64,000 nucleotides of DNA from Nitrospira lenta. GTDB lineage: Bacteria; Nitrospirota; Nitrospiria; Nitrospirales; Nitrospiraceae. The position numbers and the translations under genes are program-made. Below, piece after piece: positions 25,285 to 34,374 of this stretch (the stretch's first letter is position 1; the number at the start of each line of letters is the position of its first letter). Location: NCBI GenBank assembly GCA_945865525.1, contig CAMBDY010000004.1, forward strand, positions 42,471-106,470. The letters are read 5' to 3'. The notes below the pieces were generated by a model. That model ran no database searches and was not told where the DNA came from. It worked only from the letters and a program-made list of their open reading frames with translations.

Positions 25285-26166
25285 ATGGCTAGCTCCCGCT
25301 CACAACACCCATGCGCTGACCCCCCCACGGTCGTTCTCTATCACGCGGAATGCGCCGATGGGTTCGGTGCAGCCTGGGCGATCTGGAAACGGTTCCCGAC
25401 GGCTCGGTTCATTCCGGTGAAACATGGGAATCCGCCTCCTGCCGGACTTGCCGATCAACGAGTCGTCATCGTGGACTTCAGCTATGTGCGCGAAACTCTG
25501 GAGGCGCTCGCCGCGCAGACCAAGACTCTGCTGGTGCTCGATCACCACATCACGGCCGAGAAAGCCCTGACCGGTCTGCCCTATGCCTACTTCGACATGA
25601 AAAAATCTGGAGCGGTCCTAGCGTGGGAATGGGCACACGATCAGCCGGCGCCCTGGCTCCTCAATTATATTCAAGACAAAGACCTCTGGACCTGGGCCCT
25701 CCCCTTCAGCCGTGAAATCAATGCAGCCCTTGCCTCCTATCCCTTCGATTATCAGCTCTGGAGCAACTTTCAGCAAAAAAATCTGGAAGAGGAGGGACGC
25801 GCCATCCTCCGGTATGAAAACGAACTCATACGCAAACTTGCAGCCCAGGCTACCTTGATCGACTTTCAGGGCGCCATCGTGCCCGCGGTCCAAACCGCAA
25901 TCTTGACGAGTCAGGTTGGCAATCGCCTCGCCACGCAACATCCATTCTGCGTCATGTGGCACGATCACGAGGGACGCCGCTATTACAGTATGCGTTCGCG
26001 CGAGGACGGAGTGGACGTAGGGGCCATCGCCGCAGCCTTCGGCGGCGGAGGCCACACGCATGCTGCGGGATTCTCCGTCCTGCTGAGCCCTGACGGCAGC
26101 GTACCGGATAATCCGGCGCTACCTAGGCCGGTCATCGACCGTCGCCTCCCTCCCTCCTCGTCATAA
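25285..26166 (+). CDS. DHH/DHHA1-family phosphoesterase
   Basis: 293 residues from ATG 25285 (ATG 25267 also in frame). The DHH domain is present with variant spelling: VVLYHAECADGFGAAW, then IVDFSY, then VLDHHITAEKA as the metal-binding His-His pair. The C-terminal DHHA1 domain ends in AAFGGGGHTHAAGFSV, the substrate-binding GGGH motif. Such proteins hydrolyse oligoribonucleotides (NrnA), pAp or cyclic dinucleotide products; which of these cannot be read from sequence. The middle segment MKKSGAVLAWEWAH, then IQDKDLWTW, is typical of a less studied subgroup. A rhomboid gene starts 4 bases after the stop. Confidence 0.85.
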   Translation: MASSRSQHPCADPPTVVLYHAECADGFGAAWAIWKRFPTARFIPVKHGNPPPAGLADQRVVIVDFSYVRETLEALAAQTKTLLVLDHHITAEKALTGLPYAYFDMKKSGAVLAWEWAHDQPAPWLLNYIQDKDLWTWALPFSREINAALASYPFDYQLWSNFQQKNLEEEGRAILRYENELIRKLAAQATLIDFQGAIVPAVQTAILTSQVGNRLATQHPFCVMWHDHEGRRYYSMRSREDGVDVGAIAAAFGGGGHTHAAGFSVLLSPDGSVPDNPALPRPVIDRRLPPSSS

Positions 26167-26170
26167 CACC

Positions 26171-26866
26171 GTGATCCCTCTGCACGACGATAATCCCACC
26201 GAGCTAACGCCAGTGGTCACCATCGCATCCATTGTGGCTTGCGTGCTCGTCTTTCTCTATCAGATCAGCCTCCCTATCGACCTGGACAACAGTTTCGTCT
26301 TCCAATACGGGGCGATTCCGGCTCTCCTGTTCGGACAAGCCAACCTTCAGGGAATGGTCATGGCCAGTCCCGCCTATGCAACCCTGTTCACGAGCATGTT
26401 TCTCCACGGCGACTGGATGCACCTCATCGGGAATATGCTCTACCTCTGGGTCTTCGGAAACAATATCGAAGACGTCATGGGTCACGCGAAATATGTGTTC
26501 TTCTACCTCACGTGCGGCATTCTCGCCACCTTAAGCCAGGCCCTGACCGATCCCTCGGCGACGGTGCCTATGATCGGAGCCAGCGGCGCTATTTCCGGTG
26601 TCTTCGGCGCGTCTCTCTTAGTGTTCCCGCGCGCGCGTATTCTGGTGTTGATCCCAGTCTTGGGCATCACGAAAGTGGCGGCGGGATTCGTCCTTGGCCT
26701 GTGGTTTGTTATGCAACTCTTCAGCGGGGGTATGAGTATCGGCAGTACGGGAGGAGGCGTGGCCTTCTTCGCCCATATCGGCGGGTTTCTGGCAGGGATG
26801 GCGCTGATCGGTCTATTCAAACGACGGAACGTGCCATTTGTAGGGCTCAGCCCCAGAAGCTACTAA
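26171..26866 (+). CDS. rhomboid-family intramembrane serine protease
   Basis: 231 residues with six predicted membrane helices. The catalytic dyad is visible: Ser138 in GASGAISG and His202 in FAHIGGF. The oxyanion-side residues H84 and N88 are in DWMHLIGNMLYLWVFGNNIED. It cleaves membrane proteins within or near their transmembrane helices; the target is unknown. The start is GTG, 4 bases after the DHH gene stop. The long third loop and the NNIED motif are common in this bacterial subgroup. Confidence 0.92.
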   Translation: MIPLHDDNPTELTPVVTIASIVACVLVFLYQISLPIDLDNSFVFQYGAIPALLFGQANLQGMVMASPAYATLFTSMFLHGDWMHLIGNMLYLWVFGNNIEDVMGHAKYVFFYLTCGILATLSQALTDPSATVPMIGASGAISGVFGASLLVFPRARILVLIPVLGITKVAAGFVLGLWFVMQLFSGGMSIGSTGGGVAFFAHIGGFLAGMALIGLFKRRNVPFVGLSPRSY

Positions 26867-26890
26867 GAAAACTCGCGCTCACCGCGCGAG
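26864..26890 (-). terminator. intrinsic terminator of purEK
   Basis: CTCGCGC (26872-26878) and GCGCGAG (26884-26890) form a 7-bp GC hairpin with a 5-base loop across the purK stop. Read on the minus strand it is followed by TTTTCTT. It lies between the converging rhomboid and purK genes. Confidence 0.65.
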
Positions 26891-28039
26891 GCTGTCACGA
26901 AATTGCTGTGCATGATCGAGGGCGAGACCGAGCGTCTCCCCGAGAAATGTGACATGGCCCATCTTGCGACGGGGCCGGATCGCTAGCTTGCCGTAGAGAT
27001 GGAGTACCGCGCCGGGCATAGCCAGCAGCGTTCGACGGCCAAGTCTCTTCTCAAGGGTCGTGGCCTCGTCTCCGATCAGATTCACCATCACGGCAGGACT
27101 CAGCAGCCGCACTTCACCGAGCGGCATCCCGCACGTCGCACGAACCTGTTGCTCAAATTGAGACACGCTACAGGCATCGAGCGTGTAATGACCTGAGTTG
27201 TGAGGCCGCGGGGCAACCTCGTTGATCAGTAATTCTCCGCCGGACAACTCAAACAGTTCGAGGCAGAAAACCCCGACCCCCTCCAGACGATCCACCACCT
27301 GCCGCGCCAGCACAGCTGCGCCCGCGGCCACCCCTGAAGCAGCTTGGGCCGGTACCTTAGTAGTTCGCAGAATCCCCTCGTCATGTTCATTCTCTACTAA
27401 GGGATAGGCGCAGCTCTGTCCGTCAGATCCGCGAACCACCAGGATCGAGAGCTCTCGCTCGAACGGCACAACAGCCTCTACGATCCATCGCGTACCAGGG
27501 CGAGCGGATTCCGACAGAGCTCGTTCCACCTCACGAACATCAGACTCTCGAGTGATACGCCATTGCCCCTTGCCGTCATAACCGGCCGTCGCCGTTTTAC
27601 AGAGGGCGGGATAGCCGACCTGTCGGACGGTCGCGGCCAATTGATCGGGAGCGGTCAGAATGGCGAAGGGGGGAATGGGAAATCCGTGGGAGGCCAAGAA
27701 TCCCTTTTGTTCGAGGCGATCTTGAATCACACTCAGGACAGCGCTCGATGGTCGAACCAACGTTCGCTGCTCCAACGCGCGACAGAGCTCCGCTGGGATA
27801 TTTTCCCATTCATAGGTCACGACACTGATTAGGCCGACGAATCGCGCAAGAATCTGTTGATCGGTAAATGGACCGGGGAAGCTGTAAGTGGCAACACGGT
27901 GGGCTGGCGCCTCAGGATCCGGATCCCAGACTGCGACGCGATAGCCGAGACGGAGCGCCGCCAGAGTGAACATGGCGCCCAATTGCCCTCCGCCCAGCAC
28001 ACCCAGGACTGATCCTGGATCGATGACCGCTCGCGTCAC
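26879..28039 (-). CDS. purK: 5-(carboxyamino)imidazole ribonucleotide synthase
   Basis: 386 residues, ATP-grasp fold. The N-terminal [20 protein letters not shown], the ATP-grasp block [14 protein letters not shown] and the C-terminal [25 protein letters not shown] are hallmark PurK strings. It carboxylates AIR to N5-CAIR using ATP and bicarbonate in purine synthesis. The start is GTG at 28039, overlapping the purE stop by 4 bases (GTGA), so the two enzymes of successive steps are translationally coupled. Confidence 0.97.
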   Translation of the reverse strand: MTRAVIDPGSVLGVLGGGQLGAMFTLAALRLGYRVAVWDPDPEAPAHRVATYSFPGPFTDQQILARFVGLISVVTYEWENIPAELCRALEQRTLVRPSSAVLSVIQDRLEQKGFLASHGFPIPPFAILTAPDQLAATVRQVGYPALCKTATAGYDGKGQWRITRESDVREVERALSESARPGTRWIVEAVVPFERELSILVVRGSDGQSCAYPLVENEHDEGILRTTKVPAQAASGVAAGAAVLARQVVDRLEGVGVFCLELFELSGGELLINEVAPRPHNSGHYTLDACSVSQFEQQVRATCGMPLGEVRLLSPAVMVNLIGDEATTLEKRLGRRTLLAMPGAVLHLYGKLAIRPRRKMGHVTFLGETLGLALDHAQQFRDSLAR

Positions 28040-28620
28040 GGCCGGCGACTCGGACGGTCGGGTCCCTTGGTACCGGTCACCAGGCCCTTCGCTTCAGGAG
28101 ACTGGAGCACCCTGTCGGTCTGAGTCTGACGAAATAGTTTCACGCGAGCGGCAATCTCCGGATACCGGCCAGCGAGGATCTGCGCGGCCAACAAGCCAGC
28201 ATTCTCGGCCCCTCCGATCGCCACGGTCGCGACGGGAATTCCTTTTGGCATTTGCACAATAGAGAGGAGCGAATCCAATCCGCGAAGGTTCTCTGTCGGA
28301 ATCGGAACCCCAATAACCGGCAGATGCGTCTTCGCCGCCAACATCCCAGGAAGATGGGCCGCCCCGCCGGCACCGGCAATAATCACTTCGATTCCACGAC
28401 CGGAAGCCTGTTCGGCATAGGTAAATACGCGGTCCGGCGTCCGATGTGCCGAGACGACCAGCAATTCGCTCGTGATCCCGAGATCCGCCAGCATCGCCAC
28501 GGCCTTCTCTAAAGTCGGAAAATCGGACTTGCTGCCGCCCAACACCCCGACCAAGGGCTGCACGCGATCCGGCTTTCGACGCCCGGCTTGTGATCGTGGG
28601 GTGTTGCTGAGACGCGACAT
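28036..28620 (-). CDS. purE: N5-carboxyaminoimidazole ribonucleotide mutase
   Basis: 194 residues. The class I PurE core is clear: [47 protein letters not shown] and [22 protein letters not shown]. It moves the carboxylate from N5-CAIR to C4 to give CAIR, the product purK feeds. About 20 basic N-terminal residues and a 25-residue C-terminal tail extend beyond the usual 165-residue core and may be unstructured. It is the first gene of purEK, and the 188 bases upstream contain the divergent promoter of the export cluster. Confidence 0.96.
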   Translation of the reverse strand: MSRLSNTPRSQAGRRKPDRVQPLVGVLGGSKSDFPTLEKAVAMLADLGITSELLVVSAHRTPDRVFTYAEQASGRGIEVIIAGAGGAAHLPGMLAAKTHLPVIGVPIPTENLRGLDSLLSIVQMPKGIPVATVAIGGAENAGLLAAQILAGRYPEIAARVKLFRQTQTDRVLQSPEAKGLVTGTKGPDRPSRRP

Positions 28621-28735
28621 ATTTACGTGGCCTTTCTCTTGCGACGCCTGGCTCTCAACGGAGCTCCCACCTTAACGCCTCTCTTACTGATGGTCAAGCG
28701 CAGCCCTCTCCAGAACAGCCTGATGCGCTGAAAAA

Positions 28736-28764
28736 TTGACCGGCTATGCCACTTCCACTATGAT
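28736..28764 (+). promoter_or_regulatory. strong candidate promoter of the export-like cluster
   Basis: TTGACC (28736-28741), a 17-base spacer and TATGAT (28759-28764) make one of the best sigma-70-type matches in the window. Transcription would begin near 28771, about 38 bases before the GTG of the membrane-fusion protein gene, with GAGGAGAA at about 28797-28804 as ribosome site. Confidence 0.7.
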
Positions 28765-28808
28765 AGGCCTAGTGTAGGAATTCCCCGGGCTCGAACGAGG
28801 AGAACTCG

Positions 28809-30245
28809 GTGGCACGTCTCACGCAGAATTTGCGAAATAAAGTCCGCAATCTCGTTCAGCGGGACAGCAGTCTGAACGCGATTGCGATCGATGACCTAGC
28901 AACCTCGGAAAACCTCCAGTCTTGGGAAGCGGTCCAAATCCCCGAACGCCTGAAGGTTTCCTCGCGCCTTGCGATTAAACTGGTGCTGGTGTTTCTCGCG
29001 ATCATTGCCTTCCTACCCTGGACCCAGACCATTACCGTGACAGGGCAACTCTCCGCCTATATACCCTACGAGCGACCGCAAGATATCGAAACCCAAATCA
29101 CCGGGCGGATCAAAAAGTGGCACGTCTTTGAGGGGATACGCGTCAAGCAAGGTGACCTTATCCTGGAGTTGGATGACTACGATCCCAACTTCATGTCCCC
29201 AGAGCTCCTATCTTTTCTAGACCAACGGCGCAAAGCCCTGAACCAGTCGCGCACCGCCGCGCTCGCGCGCGCCGGGCAATTGGATAAGCGGATCCTGGAG
29301 ATGCAGAACCTCGTTAAGTCCGCAGTCCCCTCCGCCCAGGCGCGGGTGATTGAAGCGGAAAATAAGGTACGGGAGGCCTATCAGAAGATCGAATCGGCAA
29401 CCATTGCGGTCTCTACCGCTGAACTCAACGTGAACCGGCACAAACAGTTGGCGGAGCAAGGCCTCGTATCGCAACGCGAACTTGAGTTGACCATCCAGGC
29501 AGCGATCGCCACCAAAGCTGATCTGACTGGGGCACAGGCCAACCTCAAAGGCACGGAACAGGCGATGAAAGCCCTCAGCTTTGGCCGTGACCAGGTTAGC
29601 GCCGAGGTCCTGCAGCGATTGCTCGATGCCGAAGCCGCCCGTGAGGCCGCCATCGGCGACGCAGCTAAAGCCACCGATCAGCTCGCCGAGGTCTCCTTGC
29701 GAATGTCCAATGCGGAGCAACGCCGACTCGCCAGCCGTATTCTCGCCCCGGTCGACGGCACCGTGGTCAAGATGGCGCATGCCGGAGCTGGGGAAACCGT
29801 CCACCCTGGGGATAAACTCGTGAGGCTTTCGCCTACGAGTACCGACAAGGCCCTTGAGATGGTGGCCGACGGAATCGACGCGCCACTGCTCAACGTAGGC
29901 CGCAAAGTTCGCATTCTGTTCTACGGCATTCCCGCCATTCCCCTCCCGGGCTGGCCGGAACTCATGGCCGGTACCTATGGCGGAGTGATCAAGGTTATCG
30001 ATCAAGTCGATGACGGCAAGGGCAGTTTTCGTTTTTGGGTGATCCCGGATCCTGACGATCGGGTCTGGCCCCCTCAGGAACATATTCGCCAAGGAACGAA
30101 AGCGATGGGATGGGTCATCTTGAACCGCGTTCCTCTCTGGTACGAACTCTGGCGGCGCTTCAACCTCTTCCCGCCGGACTATCAAGAGCGCCTGCCGACC
30201 CTGCTCGATACCCTCATGCCAAAATCAGGGCGAGGGACAAAGTAA
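28809..30245 (+). CDS. HlyD-family periplasmic membrane-fusion protein
   Basis: 478 residues, GTG start. A cytosolic tail of about 52 residues is followed by one membrane helix (AIKLVLVFLAIIAFLPW). The periplasmic part has the split lipoyl/barrel-sandwich halves GRIKKWHVFEGIRVKQGDLI and LAPVDGTVVKMAHAGAGETV, separated by a long coiled coil (about residues 135-300). HlyD-type proteins link an inner-membrane transporter to a TolC channel. The TolC-family gene starts directly after the stop (TAA then ATG). The C-terminal part (residues 380-478, DRVWPPQEHIRQGTKAMGWV) is longer than in efflux adaptors and closer to type I secretion adaptors. Confidence 0.9.
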   Translation: MARLTQNLRNKVRNLVQRDSSLNAIAIDDLATSENLQSWEAVQIPERLKVSSRLAIKLVLVFLAIIAFLPWTQTITVTGQLSAYIPYERPQDIETQITGRIKKWHVFEGIRVKQGDLILELDDYDPNFMSPELLSFLDQRRKALNQSRTAALARAGQLDKRILEMQNLVKSAVPSAQARVIEAENKVREAYQKIESATIAVSTAELNVNRHKQLAEQGLVSQRELELTIQAAIATKADLTGAQANLKGTEQAMKALSFGRDQVSAEVLQRLLDAEAAREAAIGDAAKATDQLAEVSLRMSNAEQRRLASRILAPVDGTVVKMAHAGAGETVHPGDKLVRLSPTSTDKALEMVADGIDAPLLNVGRKVRILFYGIPAIPLPGWPELMAGTYGGVIKVIDQVDDGKGSFRFWVIPDPDDRVWPPQEHIRQGTKAMGWVILNRVPLWYELWRRFNLFPPDYQERLPTLLDTLMPKSGRGTK

Positions 30246-31751
30246 ATGCCGTACAAAAGAATTCATCTTCTGAATGCCCGCCGCGGCCTCTCTAGCCTCC
30301 TGCTCCTCGGGATGATTTGGGTATGCGCCCTCCCCGCTACTGCGGGCGAGGTGGCAAAATCAAACTCACTACCCCCGATTCCCTTGAGCGTAGAAGAGAT
30401 TCACGCCTGGATCGATCGTACGCACCCGCTCCTCAGGGGCGCCGGCACGGAGAAAACGCTGGCTCGCGGGAAAATGCTCAAAGCGCTCGGTGCCTTTGAG
30501 CCGGTCCTCATCAACGATACCGAAATCGAACGATTCATTAAGAGCACGGAGCCAACCAAAGGCACCCAAACCGTGGGCTTCAACGATACCCTTATCGAAG
30601 CCCGCCATCCCTGGGGATTTCGCTACAGCGCAGGCGTACGGAAAGCCATCGGCAATGCCGCGATCCCAGACCTGGCCTTCGGTAGCAATAATCAAGTCCT
30701 CCTCGGAGGCGCCATGCCCCTCCTCCGGGGCCTCATGATGAACCCGGAAAATGCCGAGCTCCAGCGTTCCGAATTGGCGAACCCCCGCGCCGAGGTGCAG
30801 ATTGCGCAAACGAGGCAGGACCTCTTCCTCGCCGCCGCCACACAATTTTGGGATTGGGTGACAGCAGTGAAGCTGGCGGAGGTGCAACGCCGGGCTGTGG
30901 AAGTGGCTGAAGATCGACATAAACAAATCGAAGGCCGCGCCAAAGCGGGAGCCGTTGCGCCACTCGACGTGGTCGAAGCCAATCAGGAAGTCCAGCGCCG
31001 TCTCGAAATGGCCATCGCTATACAACGGATCGTGGAGCAGGAGCAGCTGAAACTCTCCATGTTTCTCTGGGACAACAACGCCCCCGTGCCCCCGCCATTG
31101 GAACGAGTCCCGGGTTTCCCCTCACAGATGCCGGTGCCGGCACCCGACACTATCCAGGCGCACAAACTCCAAGCCAAGGTGGAGCGCCCAGAGATCCAGG
31201 AAATCGGCATCGAGGCCAAACTGAACAATATTGATCTGGAGCTAGCCAAAAATAACCTCCTCCCGAGCCTGGATGCGGAGGCCGCGCCGGCCCGCGCGCC
31301 TGAAAAGTTCGTCCTGGGGCTCGGCTACCGCTTCGGACTAGAGCTCAGAATCCCCATTCTCCAGCGCAAGAGCCGTGGCGAAGTCCTGGAAACGCAAGGC
31401 AAGGCGGATCGATTCGTCTTCATGCAGCAGTTCCGCGAGCAGCAAGTCCTCGTCGATGTGGACAACGCCCTGTCCGCCATCGAACGGGCCAAGGAACGCG
31501 TGGGGGCCGCGACTGAATCACTCCGTTTGGCGAAGACCCTCGAGGAGGGAGAACGGTTCCGGTTCAGCCTAGGAGCCACCAGCGTCCTCTTCGTGAACTT
31601 GCGGGAACGGAACTCTGTGGACTCAGAAAATCAGGTCATCCGTGCCAAGGCGGACTATCAAAAAGCCTTAGCCCTCTACCAATGGTCAATCGGGGCTTGG
31701 GCGAAGGGAGCGTCGTTCACCGCTCCGGTCACCTATCGCGCCAGGGACTGA
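30246..31751 (+). CDS. TolC-family outer-membrane channel protein
   Basis: 501 residues with a signal peptide (SSLLLLGMIWVCALPATAGE). The two internally repeated helical halves of the TolC family can be seen, with long coiled coils around residues 200-290 and 375-460 and the RFSLGATSVLFVNLRERNS segment near the end that matches the second outer-membrane-efflux repeat. It would form a trimeric tunnel through the outer membrane. The gene abuts the membrane-fusion protein gene without a gap. A 138-base gap before the ABC gene has no convincing promoter or terminator, so a single transcript is plausible. Confidence 0.9.
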   Translation: MPYKRIHLLNARRGLSSLLLLGMIWVCALPATAGEVAKSNSLPPIPLSVEEIHAWIDRTHPLLRGAGTEKTLARGKMLKALGAFEPVLINDTEIERFIKSTEPTKGTQTVGFNDTLIEARHPWGFRYSAGVRKAIGNAAIPDLAFGSNNQVLLGGAMPLLRGLMMNPENAELQRSELANPRAEVQIAQTRQDLFLAAATQFWDWVTAVKLAEVQRRAVEVAEDRHKQIEGRAKAGAVAPLDVVEANQEVQRRLEMAIAIQRIVEQEQLKLSMFLWDNNAPVPPPLERVPGFPSQMPVPAPDTIQAHKLQAKVERPEIQEIGIEAKLNNIDLELAKNNLLPSLDAEAAPARAPEKFVLGLGYRFGLELRIPILQRKSRGEVLETQGKADRFVFMQQFREQQVLVDVDNALSAIERAKERVGAATESLRLAKTLEEGERFRFSLGATSVLFVNLRERNSVDSENQVIRAKADYQKALALYQWSIGAWAKGASFTAPVTYRARD

Positions 31752-31889
31752 GAGCGCCGAAGTGGCTTTTATTTTTGTGCTTTGGTAGCGTGCGAAACAG
31801 GTGCACTTGTTCCAAGAGACAACTCATCCAGGCCATAGCCACGCAAGCCGGCACCAGACGAGACTGAGCTGAGAAAGAAAGCGGAATCC

Positions 31890-33554
31890 GTGCAACATCA
31901 GAACGGCAAGCAACTAAATTTGTTTCAGCTGATGCTCGGCGGCCTAGGCGTCCTCTTCCGTTTGGAGCAGCGGATCCTCGCCCTGATTGTTTCGTATTCG
32001 ATCGCCATCGGTCTCGTCGCACTCATCGTGCCGCTCACCGTCCAAGAACTCGTCAATACCTTTGCCTTTGCCATTCAGACCATCACCATTGTGACCCTCG
32101 TCGCAATCATGGTCACCGGACTTTTGTTTGTCGGAACGTTTCGCGCCTTGCAGTTTTACGCCGTTGAGATGCTTGAACGACGGATCTTCGCTCGCATCGC
32201 GCTCGGCATGGCCCAACAGTTACCGCATCTGCAGTTTTCAAAATTCCAGCCCCGCTATGCCAATTTCTTCATGGAAACAATCTTCATGCAGCGGGCGCTC
32301 GCGGTGATTCTCGTGGACCTGATCAATGTCATTGTAGCCGGCGCCGTTGGGATGACCATCCTTGTGTTCTACCATCCCTACTTCATCCTCTATAACGCCG
32401 TGTTCCTGGGAGGATTCGCCGTCGTTTTTTTTCTCATGGCACACGGAGGGCTCAAGGCCACCATCGACACGTCCCACGCGAAGTATGACACCCTGCACTG
32501 GCTGCAAGAGGTCTCGCACAACCTGCTGCACTTCAAGTCCACAGACAGCCATGCGCTGCTGATGAAGCGGACTGACGAGCTGGTCCAGGCCTATGCCACG
32601 ACCCGACAGACTCGATTCAACATTTTAGTCCGCCAATTCATGGGGTCAGTGGGCTGGCAAGCCATCGCCCACAGCGGACTCCTTGGTATCGCCGGCTGGC
32701 TCTTGTCCATAGGCGAATTGACACTGGGACAACTGGTGGCCGCCGAAGTGGTCGTCAGCGGCCTCCTCGCCAGTCTCGATGCCGTCATTAAACGCATGGG
32801 GCATATTTATTACTTCTTAGCCGGGGTGCAGGAGCTCGACTTTCTGTTCTCACTCCCGCAGGACCAGACCGTGCCCGCTCTGTCCAGCCCACTCTCGAAT
32901 CCAACCGACCACGGCGTTCGCGTCACCTGTAAAACCCTAGCGAGCGCACCCCCGGGCCTGCCGCCGGCCTTCGAGCAGTTCAATCTTGAAGTCACGCCTG
33001 GCGAAAAGATCGGCATCTACGCCGACACAACGGCGACCAAAACAGCGCTCGCGCGGATTCTGGGTGGTATAGAACCGCCCACCAGCGGCGTCATTCAATA
33101 CAATAACGTGGACCTTCGCCACCTCGACCTCGACACGATCAATCGTTCCCGGGGGTTTATAATTGACTCCCAACTCACCCTGTTCGACGGCACGATTGAA
33201 GATAATATTGTGCTCGGACGCTCCTATGTCTCCTATACCGACGTCCAATGGGCTCTACGCTATACCGGACTGGAACACACCGTCGATGCGCTTCCACAGG
33301 GACTCAAGACCCACATCCGGGCCCCTGGGATTCACGACGATCCGGCGCATATCCTACAGATCTTGATCGCACGAGCAATTCTGACCCGCCCGCAACTGTT
33401 GATCTTTGACGGCATCCTCCATGCCCTGAAGCCAAGCGTGCGCGAGCCCATCTTGCGGAGGCTCTGCTCAAAAGATGAGCCCTGGTCCATAATTTTTGTG
33501 TCCAACGATCCCAATCTGACGCCGTACATCGATCGGCGCATCATTCTCAATTGA
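31890..33554 (+). CDS. ABC exporter-like protein with degenerate, probably inactive ATPase domain
   Basis: 554 residues, GTG start. Residues 25-315 form an exporter-type six-helix domain without a C39 peptidase. The ATPase-like domain (about 340-554) keeps its fold landmarks but not its catalytic motifs. The P-loop is ADTTATKT at 378-385 (all three Gly lost, Lys384 kept). The Q-loop region is IIDSQLTLFDGTIEDN with no Gln at the usual place. The LSGGQ position reads DDPAH at 483-487 before the conserved IARAIL. Walker B is LLIFDGILHAL with G508 replacing the catalytic Glu, and the H-loop has VSNDPNL without His. The frame is intact, so this looks like a maintained pseudo-ATPase rather than a dead gene. 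Confidence 0.85.
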   Translation: MQHQNGKQLNLFQLMLGGLGVLFRLEQRILALIVSYSIAIGLVALIVPLTVQELVNTFAFAIQTITIVTLVAIMVTGLLFVGTFRALQFYAVEMLERRIFARIALGMAQQLPHLQFSKFQPRYANFFMETIFMQRALAVILVDLINVIVAGAVGMTILVFYHPYFILYNAVFLGGFAVVFFLMAHGGLKATIDTSHAKYDTLHWLQEVSHNLLHFKSTDSHALLMKRTDELVQAYATTRQTRFNILVRQFMGSVGWQAIAHSGLLGIAGWLLSIGELTLGQLVAAEVVVSGLLASLDAVIKRMGHIYYFLAGVQELDFLFSLPQDQTVPALSSPLSNPTDHGVRVTCKTLASAPPGLPPAFEQFNLEVTPGEKIGIYADTTATKTALARILGGIEPPTSGVIQYNNVDLRHLDLDTINRSRGFIIDSQLTLFDGTIEDNIVLGRSYVSYTDVQWALRYTGLEHTVDALPQGLKTHIRAPGIHDDPAHILQILIARAILTRPQLLIFDGILHALKPSVREPILRRLCSKDEPWSIIFVSNDPNLTPYIDRRIILN

Positions 33555-33567
33555 ACAAAGGAGCACG

Positions 33568-34356
33568 GTGGGACTGATGACTTTTCTCCAATCGTGTCGC
33601 CCGAGCGCCTCACAGCTGCTCGTAAGCCTGCTCATCGGAGGGCTCGGGTACATGAGCGTACAGGCCTTGAGCGACGTCGACCAGGACCTGCGAATCATGT
33701 ACACCGAGTACACACTCGGCGCGGCTGATCTCGCCCACATTTCCGCAGACACTATGCGCTACCGGAACACGCTCATCCGCGCCCTTTCGGCAGAGAGCCA
33801 AAAAGATTTCGAGCGGATCACGGAATCCCTGCCGGTCCAGCGCGCAAAAATTCAACATGCTGTCGATCGTTATGCGGCCGCAGGACTCCGCGTCTCACGA
33901 AGCGGCCGCAGCGAACCAGAAGATATCGAGGCGGTCAGGCAGAGTCTCGACCAGTACTTTGCCGTGGCCAGCATAACCGTGCAGCTCTTGACGCAAGAAT
34001 GGCGGGCCGTCTCCGTGGCAGAGCGAGAGGTTATCAGACGGAAGGCGGAAGAGCATGCCTCCGACAATGCCGGCCCAAAAATGATTCAGGTGAGTCTGGC
34101 GCTTGACCGGCTGCTGGACACCGTGTCGGCCGTGGCTAAAGATATGCGCGATGACGGAACACAAGCGATCCAGCGCACAGGCGTGTTAATCGTCGGAGGA
34201 AGTATTTTTCTCGCCGTTTTAAATCTCTTATTGGCTGGCCCGCGCAGCAAGCAGGCCTTGCAGGCCGACAGCTCGAACGATCCTGCGAGCGGCTCCCGCC
34301 CCAATCCTATTCCGCGTCCGCGAGCCGAGGACAGTCCACCGCGGACCGTGCGCTAG
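33568..34356 (+). CDS. membrane protein with a four-helix-bundle (4HB_MCP-like) sensor domain only
   Basis: 262 residues from GTG 33568, with AAAGGAG just upstream; ATG 33577 is an alternative. A first membrane helix (QLLVSLLIGGLGYMSV) and a second (TGVLIVGGSIFLAVLNLLLA) flank a periplasmic helical bundle. The bundle resembles the ligand-binding domain of chemoreceptors: DVDQDLRIMYTEYTLGAADL, then ISADTMRYRNTLIRALSA. No HAMP, methylation or kinase domain follows, only a short Pro/Arg-rich cytosolic tail. It starts 13 bases after the degenerate ABC gene and is likely part of the same unit, perhaps sensing or bracing the complex (inference). Confidence 0.72.
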   Translation: MGLMTFLQSCRPSASQLLVSLLIGGLGYMSVQALSDVDQDLRIMYTEYTLGAADLAHISADTMRYRNTLIRALSAESQKDFERITESLPVQRAKIQHAVDRYAAAGLRVSRSGRSEPEDIEAVRQSLDQYFAVASITVQLLTQEWRAVSVAEREVIRRKAEEHASDNAGPKMIQVSLALDRLLDTVSAVAKDMRDDGTQAIQRTGVLIVGGSIFLAVLNLLLAGPRSKQALQADSSNDPASGSRPNPIPRPRAEDSPPRTVR

Positions 34357-34374
34357 AACTAAGCTACCTCCGAA

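Noticed and set aside
29217..30185. An open frame of about 320 codons on the minus strand opposite the membrane-fusion gene
   Set aside because: No motif or plausible start; the coding signal and conserved domains are on the plus strand.
33568..34356. Annotating the 4HB protein as a methyl-accepting chemotaxis protein
   Set aside because: It lacks HAMP and the cytosolic signalling domain, so it cannot act as a normal receptor.
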